From IMG/VR virus record IMGVR_UViG_3300037584_002639, positions 1 to 26,482 of that record: a stretch of 26,482 nucleotides of DNA; one strand, 5' to 3'. The DNA is from a virus. The notes beneath the pieces are model-generated. The model saw only the letters and a program-made list of their open reading frames with translations. It made no database searches and was not told where the DNA came from. Made by a program: the position numbers and the translations under genes. Below are positions 1 to 8,287 of this stretch, one piece after another; position 1 is the first letter of the stretch; every line of letters starts with the position of its first letter.

Positions 1-471
1 ATGCCGTGGAAACATAATTCAAGAACCATAAGCGAAGGACGAAGCTGGACTTCTGACGATGGTTTAAAACACCCTCAAAACTGGGCAAGTTGTTGGTCAG
101 ACGCTGACAAAAAGTCTTTTGGCTTAACATGGGAAGACCCGCCAGCCGTTTTTGACAGCCGTTTTTATTGGGATGCAAATACAGCAAAAGCACTTGATGA
201 TTTAAAAACTCAATGGGTTACAACCACTAAGCAAACCGCCAACAGTTTGTTGTCCTCTAGTGATTGGTATGTAACTAGAAAAGCAGAGTCTGGTTCAGGT
301 ATCCCTGCTACAGTGCAGGATTACAGGTCTGCGGTGCGTGTTAAATGCACGGAGATAGAAACCACAATAAACAGTGTTACTAGCATAGATGATTTTATTA
401 AATTGTTTGAGTCGAGCGATGGGTCTACCCCTGAAATCAACGATTGGCCGACAGCTCCGGAAGGTCTTTAA
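1..471 (+). CDS. Putative tail-fibre-assembly-like virion protein
   Basis: A 156-aa protein whose ATG is the first base of the window, so its ribosome-binding site is not visible. The C-terminal half (about residues 80-125) has the pattern LLSSSDWYVTRKAESGSGIP followed by a YRSAVR segment. This resembles the C-terminal domain of small phage tail-fibre-assembly or XkdW-like proteins, where DWY/DWT and an Arg-rich helix recur. The N-terminal half is Trp-rich (WTSDDG, NWASCW, FYWD) and looks like the start of a common marine-phage tail protein. The next gene starts at the base after its stop, so it belongs to the virion operon. The role in folding or attaching a fibre is inference from the resemblance. 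Confidence 0.6.
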   Translation: MPWKHNSRTISEGRSWTSDDGLKHPQNWASCWSDADKKSFGLTWEDPPAVFDSRFYWDANTAKALDDLKTQWVTTTKQTANSLLSSSDWYVTRKAESGSGIPATVQDYRSAVRVKCTEIETTINSVTSIDDFIKLFESSDGSTPEINDWPTAPEGL

Positions 472-942
472 ATGCCGGTAACTAAGTTACAGTTTAAACC
501 CGGAATAAACAAAGAAACAACCTCTTATAGTAATGAGGGTGGTTGGAACGACTGTGACAAAATTAGATTTCGTTTTGGTTATCCTGAAAAAATAGGCGGC
601 TGGGAAAAGCTGACCAACAACACCTATCTTGGTACTCCTAGAACCTTACACACTTGGACAAACTTAGCTGGCGACAAGTTTTTAGGTTTGGGGACAGATA
701 GAAAGTATTACATTGAGTCTGGCGGGACATATAACGACATTACGCCTATAAGACTTACGGTTAAAAAAGCTGTTAACGAAACTTTTACTTTAACAGGTTT
801 AACTTTAACTTCTGGCCTTGGTTCTGTTACACTTGATGCAACACAAGTGGTTGACACTAACACTGAAATAGTCGGTGTAACTGTTCTTGGCACAGTAGAA
901 GTATCTATAGAGCCCGGTGTTCTTGTTCCTGTTGGTAATTAA
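472..942 (+). CDS. N-terminal part of a split virion protein
   Basis: A 156-aa protein that opens with a conserved phage virion signature (KLQFKPGINKETT, then SNEGGW, DKIRFRFGYPEKIGGW). In related marine phages, as I recall them, this module forms the N-terminus of a single protein of about 600-700 aa, probably a tail or head-closure protein. Here the ORF stops at TAA 940-942 inside a repetitive beta-rich stretch (TGLTLTSGLGSVTLDATQVV, then a weaker copy). The C-terminal module is the next ORF. The combined length of 692 aa matches an intact family member. The start directly abuts the preceding stop. Whether the two halves assemble as separate chains is unknown. Confidence 0.65.
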   Translation: MPVTKLQFKPGINKETTSYSNEGGWNDCDKIRFRFGYPEKIGGWEKLTNNTYLGTPRTLHTWTNLAGDKFLGLGTDRKYYIESGGTYNDITPIRLTVKKAVNETFTLTGLTLTSGLGSVTLDATQVVDTNTEIVGVTVLGTVEVSIEPGVLVPVGN

Positions 943-952
943 AGGATGAGCA

Positions 953-2563
953 ATGACAAATGTAAATGTTTCTCCTTTAAGTGTTTCCACCACTTCCACC
1001 CTTGGGTCTGCCTCTGTTCATATTAATTCTGCACCTGTTTCAGGTGCCGTTATTACGGTTACAAGCACTTTCAACAGTACAACTGTAACAATAAACCACA
1101 CTGGTCATGGAGCGTTACAGGGTGACTTTGTTACGTTTACCAGTTGTGAACTGCCTTCACAACTTAGCTCTTTAGTCACTTTGTTGGTAAAAGAACATGA
1201 GATCGTAACCGTCCCTAACAGCGATACATATACGATTACTCTTTCTGCAAATGCCGGTTTTACGTTAACGGATTCCGGTTTAATTGAAGCTGAATATCAA
1301 TTAAACAGAGGTTCAACAACACAATTACTGGGCTCTGGTTGGGGTGCAGGAACTTGGGGTGCTGATGGTTGGGGTTTAGCTTCCTCTGACCCGATTTCAT
1401 CGACCACGGGCCTTCGTATATACACACAAGACAATTTTGGTGAAAATTTAATACTTTGTCCAAGAGGTGGAGAACTATTTTTCTGGCGCGAAAATGACGG
1501 TGTATCTACTAGAGCCTTCAAGATAAGTGACTTTAGTACGTCCGTACCTTTAAAAAATAGGCAAGTTATGGTCACAAGTGATCGTCATGTTCTTGTCTTT
1601 GGTACTACACCACAAGGGTCTACCGAACTAGATAGGCTTTTAATTAGATTTAGTGACCAAGAAAACGCTTTTGATTGGGCCGCAACCGCCACCAATACTG
1701 CGGGTGATTTAAGAGTTGAGAGCGGATCAGCAATCGTACAAGCGGTTAAAACACGTAGAGAAATAATAGTTCTAACCGATTCTTCCGTTCACAGTATGCA
1801 GTTTATAGGCCCTCCTTTTACTTTTGGCATAAACCAAATATCTACCAACACAACCGCTATATCCCCAATGGGGGCAGTGGCTGTAGAAGATGCCGTCTTT
1901 TGGATGGGTAAAAACAGGTTTTATGTTTATGAGGGCCGCGTCCAACCTATTCCCTGTACCGTTAGAGATCACGTGTTTAACGATCTAAACGAAGATGCTA
2001 TTGAAAAAATTGTAGCAGGCGTTAATTCTGAGTTTGGGGAGGTGTTTTGGTTCTACCCTTCTGCTTCATCAACCGAAAATGATAAGTATGTAGTTTATAA
2101 CTATGAACAAAAGATTTGGTATGTAGGTGCATTTGGTAGGTCTGCTTGGATTGACAAAGGTATCTATGAGTATCCAATGGCTAGTGTTACTACTTTAATA
2201 TACAACCATGAAAAAACAAACGATGATGACGGCACAGCAATGACCTCGTTTATTGAGTCCAGTCCAATAGATATTGGGGACGGGGATGATTTTGTCTTTA
2301 TACAACGTTTGATACCAGACATTAGTTTTAATAACTCTGAAACAAACGCAGTTAATCAGGCGGTCTTTACTATAAAAGGAGAGCGTTTTCCGGGTACAGG
2401 GTATGTAACATCTAAGGCGGTGAATATTGGAGACAATGCTACTCAAAACTATGTTCGCGTAAGAGGCCGGGCTTTTGGTGTACGGGTGGAGTCTAGCAAT
2501 AGTTTAATGAACTGGAGACTTGGTTCTCCTCGTGTAGAGCTTAGAGCGGACGGTAAGCGATGA
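953..2563 (+). CDS. C-terminal part of a split virion protein, probably beta-propeller
   Basis: A 536-aa protein that starts at ATG 953 with its own ribosome-binding site (AAAGGA at 941-946, 6 nt upstream). An in-frame TGA at 947-949 excludes a longer start. It opens with a repeat resembling the end of the preceding ORF (STTSTLGSASVHINSAPV). It then shows the family core: GWGAGTWG near residue 130, a LLIRFSDQENAFDW segment, TRREIIVLTDSSVHSMQF, and VFWMGKNRFYVYEGRVQ. Repeated W/F-rich blades suggest a beta-propeller. The family is a widespread structural protein of marine podo- and siphoviruses, possibly a tail hub or DNA-stabilising closure protein; the exact role is unproven. The stop overlaps the next start (ATGA). 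Confidence 0.7.
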   Translation: MTNVNVSPLSVSTTSTLGSASVHINSAPVSGAVITVTSTFNSTTVTINHTGHGALQGDFVTFTSCELPSQLSSLVTLLVKEHEIVTVPNSDTYTITLSANAGFTLTDSGLIEAEYQLNRGSTTQLLGSGWGAGTWGADGWGLASSDPISSTTGLRIYTQDNFGENLILCPRGGELFFWRENDGVSTRAFKISDFSTSVPLKNRQVMVTSDRHVLVFGTTPQGSTELDRLLIRFSDQENAFDWAATATNTAGDLRVESGSAIVQAVKTRREIIVLTDSSVHSMQFIGPPFTFGINQISTNTTAISPMGAVAVEDAVFWMGKNRFYVYEGRVQPIPCTVRDHVFNDLNEDAIEKIVAGVNSEFGEVFWFYPSASSTENDKYVVYNYEQKIWYVGAFGRSAWIDKGIYEYPMASVTTLIYNHEKTNDDDGTAMTSFIESSPIDIGDGDDFVFIQRLIPDISFNNSETNAVNQAVFTIKGERFPGTGYVTSKAVNIGDNATQNYVRVRGRAFGVRVESSNSLMNWRLGSPRVELRADGKR

Positions 2564-2790
2564 GTGTTAGTAAAGTACCTTTACCGCAGTTTCCTTTACC
2601 ACCAGAAGAATACGACCGTGTTTATTTTGACGAACTTGTTAGGTCTCTAACTCAACTCGTGACCCAAATACAGAACCCCGGTGAGCTGCGCGGCACAAAA
2701 ATAACACTAACTGACTTACCGACCTCTGACACAGGGTTAGAAAGTGGAGCTTTGTATAACGATGGTGGCACAGTAAAGATAGTCACCTAA
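2560..2790 (+). CDS. Small conserved virion-operon protein
   Basis: A 76-aa protein translationally coupled to the preceding gene by an ATGA overlap. The pattern FPLPPEEYDRVYFDELVRSL, then QIQNPGELRGTKITLTDLP and ESGALYNDGGTVKIV, matches a short family that commonly sits next to this type of tail protein in marine phages. The N-terminal half could form one helix. The C-terminal half looks like a short beta segment of the kind seen where small tail or fibre-adaptor proteins attach. No catalytic residues are visible and the exact function is unknown. Confidence 0.65.
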   Translation: MSVSKVPLPQFPLPPEEYDRVYFDELVRSLTQLVTQIQNPGELRGTKITLTDLPTSDTGLESGALYNDGGTVKIVT

Positions 2791-2841
2791 TGGACTAGAC
2801 GGGAAAAACATTGTATATTATGGGCGTAGGACCAGATTTGA

Positions 2842-4569
2842 GTGGTTAATATGAAAAACACAGCGGTAAAAAAAGAAGAGTTTAGCTTCCCTGACGGCGG
2901 AATAGCCGACTTTTACATGGAAGATCATGAGATTGAGGCCCTTGAAAGGGAAGAAGCTGAGCAGGAATTTGGTTCCGAAGGCATTGCTACTTTCAATCCG
3001 GTTGCTCAACGCATGGCTTCTTATGGTCGATTTGGCGACGACACGGTTGCTCACGTTGAGACGGGCGAACTTATTGTCCCAAAAGCTCTTATTGAGAACA
3101 ACCCTAAGCTCCGCGATTCTATTTTTACTCATCTTAAAGAGTTGGGCGTAGAAAACCCTGAGCGTTATGTCGTTGGTTCCGGCATAAACTCCATCAATCC
3201 TGAAACAGGTATGCCTGAATTTTTCTTAAAGAAAATATTTAAGGGCGTTAAGAAAGCTGTTTCCGGAGTTGCTAGAGGCGTTAAAAAGACATTTAAAGGT
3301 GTGGGTAAAGTTCTTAAAAAAGTAGCCCCTATCATTTTGCCTATCGCATTAGCTATGACCCCGCTTGGTCCTATTTATGGTGCCGCCCTTGGTTCTGGTA
3401 TCGGAACTTTAGCATCTGGAGGAGACTTAAAAGATGCTTTCAAGAGTGCGTTGATTGCAGGCGGCACGGGCGCGTTGTTCTCAGGGTTTACCGGAAAAGG
3501 AGCTACTTTCACTGAAAGAGTGGGCAACGCTTTGTCCGATCCAGCCGGTCGTCTTGCTCAAACAGCGTCTGGAGTAAGGGGCACCTTTACCGGTAAGGGG
3601 TTAACTGGTGAAGGCACGTTGTTCACTGATTTTGTGCCAACTACAGACGTTCCTACAGTAACGTCCGACGCAAGCACTGGGTTCCAAAGCCAATATGCGG
3701 ATTCCGGGGCAACCATGACAGATGCGGGCACTGGTCCACTAAAAGTGGGAGAGCCCTTAAAAACCGGTTCAGACGCGTCCGATTTCTTAGTAAAACAAGC
3801 GCAGGACAGGAATCTTTTAGCTCAAAACACTGGTATAACATCTCCTTTAGATAGCATACCAAAAGAAAACTTAATTCCTTCGGGAACAGGGACTACAGAA
3901 CCGGGGCTGTTTGAAAATTTAACCGGTAAGTTTGACACCACTATGGACTTTTTGACTGGCGGCACACCCAGCCAAGACGCGATTTTACAAAGAGCTTCTG
4001 AAATAAATACAGAATTGGCTTCAAAAGGTCTTAAAGAGTTAAGCACTAAAGACGCGATAGCCCGAGCTACTGAACAACTTTCCCCCGGTTTTATTCGTAA
4101 GTTTGGCCCCTCTGCGGCATTAGCTACAGCCGGTCTTGCCGCAGGCGGTTTCTTCGACAAGCCGGAAGAACCAGAGTTAAACATTGATGATATCCAAGGA
4201 ACCACAGGTTCCGACCTTCTTAGAGCCAATCCAGACAAATATATGTTAGCCGGTAGAGGCGAGGGTACAACAGGCCCGGTTGTCGTGCCTACAGATTACC
4301 AGTTTACGGGTCAAATGCCTGATTTTAGGTCTATCTACCCACAATTTGCAGCAGACGGTGGCGAAATCTTCCCAAGGCGTACCGGCGGCATCATGCCAAA
4401 TGAAGGAACACCCGGAAAAGATAGTGTAAGAGCCATGCTGATGCCCGGTGAGTTTGTTATGACTACGGATGCGGTAAAAGGCATGGGCGGCGGTAACAAC
4501 GAAAAGGGTATAAATCGTATGTATGACATGATGCGTAACCTTGAGTCTCGTGGAAAGGCAATGGCATAA
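2842..4569 (+). CDS. Internal or ejection-type virion protein with cationic helix
   Basis: A 575-aa protein. The start is uncertain: GTG 2842 has AGGA at 2828-2831 about 10 nt upstream, while ATG 2851 lies 19 nt from it and would shorten the protein by three residues. Residues about 65-125 carry a conserved phage block (DTVAHVETGELIVPKALI, NPERYVVGSGINSINPETG). Residues about 127-165 form a strongly cationic, amphipathic stretch (FLKKIFKGVKK, GVKKTFKGVGKVLKK). A hydrophobic Gly/Ala-rich segment follows to about residue 217 (APIILPIALAMTPLGP, AALGSGIGTLASGG). The C-terminus has the common virion motif GTPGKDSVRAMLMPGEFVMT and ends NLESRGKAMA. The layout suggests a capsid-internal protein that meets or crosses the host membrane during DNA entry; this is inference. 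Confidence 0.65.
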   Translation: MVNMKNTAVKKEEFSFPDGGIADFYMEDHEIEALEREEAEQEFGSEGIATFNPVAQRMASYGRFGDDTVAHVETGELIVPKALIENNPKLRDSIFTHLKELGVENPERYVVGSGINSINPETGMPEFFLKKIFKGVKKAVSGVARGVKKTFKGVGKVLKKVAPIILPIALAMTPLGPIYGAALGSGIGTLASGGDLKDAFKSALIAGGTGALFSGFTGKGATFTERVGNALSDPAGRLAQTASGVRGTFTGKGLTGEGTLFTDFVPTTDVPTVTSDASTGFQSQYADSGATMTDAGTGPLKVGEPLKTGSDASDFLVKQAQDRNLLAQNTGITSPLDSIPKENLIPSGTGTTEPGLFENLTGKFDTTMDFLTGGTPSQDAILQRASEINTELASKGLKELSTKDAIARATEQLSPGFIRKFGPSAALATAGLAAGGFFDKPEEPELNIDDIQGTTGSDLLRANPDKYMLAGRGEGTTGPVVVPTDYQFTGQMPDFRSIYPQFAADGGEIFPRRTGGIMPNEGTPGKDSVRAMLMPGEFVMTTDAVKGMGGGNNEKGINRMYDMMRNLESRGKAMA

Positions 4570-5351
4570 TGGCAACAGATACCCAAATTCAAATTGTCCG
4601 CGAAGATCCAGAAATTGAAGCCTATCGGTTAGGCTTACTAGAATCTGCAAAAAAGTTAGCTGACCAACCGGTTGATTTACCTGCACAGCAAGTTGCAGGA
4701 ATGTCCGGACTTTCTACCGCCGCGATTGATATGGCTCAGCAAGGGCTAGGCTCGTATATGCCGTTTCTTCAACAAGCTGGTCAGGCCATGGACCCCTCTG
4801 GCATTTCTAGATACATGAATCCGTATCAACAGGCCGTTCAGGCAGAAATAGACCGTTCCTTTGATATGCAACAAAACCAAGCGGCAGGGCAAGCCTTTGG
4901 CGCAGGGGCTTTTGGTGGTGGTCGGGCGGCCATTCAACAAGCAGAAATAGGCCGCAACAGAGCGCAGGCACTGGCACAGTCTCAGGCGCAAAACTTTTTA
5001 CAGGCACAACAAGCACAAAGACAAGCCGCACAAGACTTCGGTCGCATGGCAGAGCTTAGTCAGGGTCTTCAACAACGTGAGACAGGCTACTTGTTTGATT
5101 TAGGCAAACAGCAGCAAGCTCAGCAACAGGCTGAACTTGAAGCAGGTCGTCAAACTCAAATGCAGCAACTGTATGAGCCGTATCAGCGTTATGCTTTTCT
5201 TTCAGATATTTACAAGGGTGCGCCGTCAACTCAGCAAACTATTGCGTCGGGCATATCTCCTAGTGTTTCACCAGCTCAGCAGTTCCTTGGTCTGGGCATA
5301 GCAGGATTGTCCGCGGCAGGCGGAGCAGCAAAAGCGGGGTTATTCGGATGA
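4569..5351 (+). CDS. Gln/Ala-rich coiled internal virion protein
   Basis: A 260-aa protein that starts in a TAATG overlap with the preceding gene. Residues about 75-200 are very rich in Gln and Ala with long helical stretches. They include MDPSGISRYMNPYQQAV and a GAGAFGGGRAAIQQAE segment, both typical of a family of phage virion proteins that resemble T7 gp14-sized ejection proteins in length and composition. The C-terminal 25 residues are hydrophobic and Gly/Ala-rich, which could be a membrane-inserting tail. Its position between two other large internal-type proteins supports a structural role. No enzymatic motif is visible. Confidence 0.6.
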   Translation: MATDTQIQIVREDPEIEAYRLGLLESAKKLADQPVDLPAQQVAGMSGLSTAAIDMAQQGLGSYMPFLQQAGQAMDPSGISRYMNPYQQAVQAEIDRSFDMQQNQAAGQAFGAGAFGGGRAAIQQAEIGRNRAQALAQSQAQNFLQAQQAQRQAAQDFGRMAELSQGLQQRETGYLFDLGKQQQAQQQAELEAGRQTQMQQLYEPYQRYAFLSDIYKGAPSTQQTIASGISPSVSPAQQFLGLGIAGLSAAGGAAKAGLFG

Positions 5352-8287
5352 ACAGAAGTGTACTAGCGCGGCAAATGTTTGCTAAAGGCGGAGCCGCTGG
5401 TTTTCCTGACCTGAATAAAGACGGTGATATTACACAAGCCGACATCCTGATGGGACGCGGCGTAGAGTTCAAGCAAGAAGGCGGTATTGCCGGTATGATG
5501 CCAGAACAGCCTCCTGCCATGGCCGCCGGTATGGCCGCCGGACAGGCGGCTATGATGCCAAACCCCGGTGCTCCTGCCCAACAAGCGGCAGGTGTTGTTG
5601 ATCCTGCGGTTATAGAACAGATGCTTGCGGGTGCCGTAGAAAGCGGTATCGGGGATTTAGAGAACATAGAAGACCCCGAAGATATGATGAATGCTATACG
5701 TGGCGACGAAGCTAGTGTCGAGGAGCGTTATGCTGAGCTGGCTCAAGTTGTGGGTCCGGAAGACGCGCAACAGACTCCGGAATCGGTTTTGGCTCTGGTT
5801 CAGCCCGTTATGATGATGTCCTTTGTAGACCAAGGCATTGGCGAGCTTGCTCAAGAAGAAATGTCTGCTCCGGTAGAGGGTGCGATGGCACAGGGCATAA
5901 TGTCAACAGTGCCCCAGCCTGAACCGCAGCCGATGCCCATGGAGGGGGCACCTCCCGTAAATTTTAAAGATGGCGGGCTGGTCCGCCGCGGAGACAACCA
6001 GCCGGTTCAATACTATGCAAAAGCTGGAGAGGTAGCCTTACCCGGAACTTTACGGTCAGGTATGCGCTTTCCTGTAAACGATTTAATTCGTCAAAACACC
6101 TTGCGGAATATAGATGCGGCTCAGGAAGCCACGGCTAATCGTGCGTTATATAGCCCGGAAATAGCCGCACTTATGCCCCCTATTGACAAGCGTGGTGATG
6201 GCTCTCGTCTTCGTGAGCTGGTAGAGGGTCAGCGCGAACTATATCGTGAATACGGGTTGGGTGACCCAGAATCACGCGCCGCGGACCTTGAAGAGCAGAA
6301 GAACTTAACTCAGTCACAAATGTTGTTTGACATTGCTAACACTGCCTTAACTTTTGCTGGGGGCATTCCCGGTGAACGGCCCGGTATGAGTGCGGCAGAA
6401 CGTCTTGCAGCCGCCGCAGTGGCGACTAAACTACCACAAACTATCGGTGCGCGGGCACAGGCGCAACGTGAATTTGAAAGAGACTTGAAAAAAGAAGGTC
6501 GCACCATGGACCTTGCCGCTCTTCAGTCTGCCGAGACTAAACTTGCCGCAGAGGTCGCTCAAGAAGATGCACTTGAGATTGCAAGAGCTAAACCTAAAAA
6601 GGCTTCCTTCATAAACGTGCTGGATAAAACTGGCACTAAAAATCTAGGGTCGCCGGACATAAGCACCGCCGCAGGTCGTGCCGAAGCAGAAAAGCTGTTG
6701 TCTGAAAACGAAGGTTCGTTCTCAACAACTAATATGCCTCGTGAGCCAAAAGAAAAAGATGTAGTGCTTTACGACGTTAAGACCGGTGCTCAATCTCCGA
6801 TCTTTGACAAAAACTCTGAGCAGGGGAAAGCTGATATGCAGGCTTGGCGTAAAGCCAATCCTTTACCAGAAGGCGAATCATATATGATGCTGAAGCCTCC
6901 GACAGCTCCTACCCCGGACAAGCCGATTACGGAAAGAGCCTTCTTCGACAAGTTTGGGTTCAGTTTTGCCGCCTTTGAGCAATTATCCCCAGATATGCAG
7001 AATTATGTACGCGGCCTGCCTGTCCTTACGAATAAGGATTACTTTGCTAAGTACGGCGTTACTAAAGAGCAGTTCAGTGCTCTTGATCAAGAGACACAAC
7101 AATTTATGATGGGTCTGCCTGTCCTTACGGATAAGGATTACTTCAGCAAGTACGGCATGAACAAAGAAGAGTTTATGGCGTTGCCAACAGAAACTAAGAA
7201 CCGTCTGTCACGGGTTGAACCTGACCGCAAAACCGTGGTTGTTGAAGGTCAAATTATCGACATCACTGAGGGCAAAACCCCCGTCGCAATCTTTGGTGAT
7301 AAAACTCGCAAAACGCTTACTGTTGACGGTGAGGTCATCGACATTACTGATCCAAACAATGTCGAAGTTATCTACGGTGATAAAAAACGCGACATTCGCT
7401 TGGTTGACGGTCAGCTCGTGGAGATTAAAGAGGGGCAAGAAACACCGGTTGCTATCTTCGGTAAGAAGACACCTAAGAATGGTACTTTCGAGAACATGAT
7501 ACTAAAGAACGGTGATAATATTATCGTTAAGAAGGTTGGCTCTACCTTGTATGATGTAAACGGTGAGGTCATTGACCTAGCTACCCCGCAATACGAAGGC
7601 GCAGTGCTTGTAAGTAAAGACAGAGCTTTTGCTGATGTTAAGCTGGCTCGCTCTCAGGCGGACGCCTCTCGTAGATTGCGTGGGCTTCAGCAAGACCAAG
7701 GCGACGACTTCATTGCTCGCCAGATTTCAGGCTCTGACGACATTTTAGGTATGCAGGGCGGAAGAAACACTTCCAGAGTGGTTCTGGATGCTTTAGGTGC
7801 CGCCCGTAAAGGTGTTGGATTCTGGTCTAAACTCAAGCAGGTATTCAGTGAAGCCGGTGGAGCCATCGTCCCCGCTCTTAGAGACGTGGCCGCAGATGAA
7901 GTTGAAGCCGGTAACTTTATTGACTCCATCAACATTCTTGGCCGTGTAGCGTTGGCAAACAGCCCGCGTATTGCAGAGGGCGAACAGCAACGCTTGGCTA
8001 GCTTGTTCCCAAGCACAGATAACTTCTTAGCCAACCCTGAAAACGCTGTACGTAAACTGGTGGGCTTGAAACGCTTGATGCGCGAAGAGTATAAAACTAA
8101 TCTTGAAACGCTAGCTTCGTCTAGTGATTCTACAATCCGCAGAAAAGCGGAACAGCAAAACCACTCTATTCGTGGCGTTTTGAAACTGCTAGAAACTATA
8201 CCTGATCGCGGCTTTGTAAGTGATACACAGTTTGACGAAACTATTTCAGGTTTGGTAGACATGAGAAATCAACGGACGGGGCAGTAA
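5348..8287 (+). CDS. Large repeat-containing virion protein with EF-hand loop
   Basis: A 979-aa protein coupled to the preceding gene by ATGA. Residues 21-32 (DLNKDGDITQAD) form a dockerin or EF-hand-type calcium loop with acidic residues at positions 1, 5, 7 and 12. Residues about 45-210 are Met/Ala/Pro/Glu-rich and probably disordered. Residues about 235-420 look helical. Residues 529-627 are three tandem 33-residue units, and residues 628 to about 758 are a different set of 26-28-residue beta-type units. The C-terminal 220 residues are again helical. The gene lies inside the virion operon, so it is most likely a structural or ejected protein. I recognise no enzymatic domain. Confidence 0.6.
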   Translation: MNRSVLARQMFAKGGAAGFPDLNKDGDITQADILMGRGVEFKQEGGIAGMMPEQPPAMAAGMAAGQAAMMPNPGAPAQQAAGVVDPAVIEQMLAGAVESGIGDLENIEDPEDMMNAIRGDEASVEERYAELAQVVGPEDAQQTPESVLALVQPVMMMSFVDQGIGELAQEEMSAPVEGAMAQGIMSTVPQPEPQPMPMEGAPPVNFKDGGLVRRGDNQPVQYYAKAGEVALPGTLRSGMRFPVNDLIRQNTLRNIDAAQEATANRALYSPEIAALMPPIDKRGDGSRLRELVEGQRELYREYGLGDPESRAADLEEQKNLTQSQMLFDIANTALTFAGGIPGERPGMSAAERLAAAAVATKLPQTIGARAQAQREFERDLKKEGRTMDLAALQSAETKLAAEVAQEDALEIARAKPKKASFINVLDKTGTKNLGSPDISTAAGRAEAEKLLSENEGSFSTTNMPREPKEKDVVLYDVKTGAQSPIFDKNSEQGKADMQAWRKANPLPEGESYMMLKPPTAPTPDKPITERAFFDKFGFSFAAFEQLSPDMQNYVRGLPVLTNKDYFAKYGVTKEQFSALDQETQQFMMGLPVLTDKDYFSKYGMNKEEFMALPTETKNRLSRVEPDRKTVVVEGQIIDITEGKTPVAIFGDKTRKTLTVDGEVIDITDPNNVEVIYGDKKRDIRLVDGQLVEIKEGQETPVAIFGKKTPKNGTFENMILKNGDNIIVKKVGSTLYDVNGEVIDLATPQYEGAVLVSKDRAFADVKLARSQADASRRLRGLQQDQGDDFIARQISGSDDILGMQGGRNTSRVVLDALGAARKGVGFWSKLKQVFSEAGGAIVPALRDVAADEVEAGNFIDSINILGRVALANSPRIAEGEQQRLASLFPSTDNFLANPENAVRKLVGLKRLMREEYKTNLETLASSSDSTIRRKAEQQNHSIRGVLKLLETIPDRGFVSDTQFDETISGLVDMRNQRTGQ
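6932..7228 (+). repeat. Three tandem 33-residue coding repeats
   Basis: Three in-frame units of exactly 99 nt each, at 6932-7030, 7031-7129 and 7130-7228. They share an aromatic-K-aromatic-G core (FFDKFG, YFAKYG, YFSKYG), a following F-x-A/L and a run before GLPVLT. The last two junctions are also similar at DNA level: CTGCCTGTCCTTACG occurs at 7016 and again at 7115. Unit 1 is the most diverged, suggesting older duplication and recent homogenisation of units 2 and 3. Confidence 0.85.
7229..7621 (+). repeat. Tandem 26-28-residue beta-type coding repeats
   Basis: Directly after the 33-residue units come at least three units built on a V-D/E-G-x-x-I/V-D/E-I core followed by V-x-I-F/Y-G-D/K-K. 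Examples are VEGQIIDITEG, VDGEVIDITDP, VDGQLVEIKEG and a degenerate fourth VNGEVIDLATP. Spacing is 26, 27 and 28 residues. Alternating hydrophobic residues suggest a stacked beta structure. Confidence 0.75.

Noticed and set aside
472-2563. Single-base frameshift or sequencing error joining the two halves
   Set aside because: The upstream frame stops before the last stop in the downstream frame, so no single indel restores one ORF.
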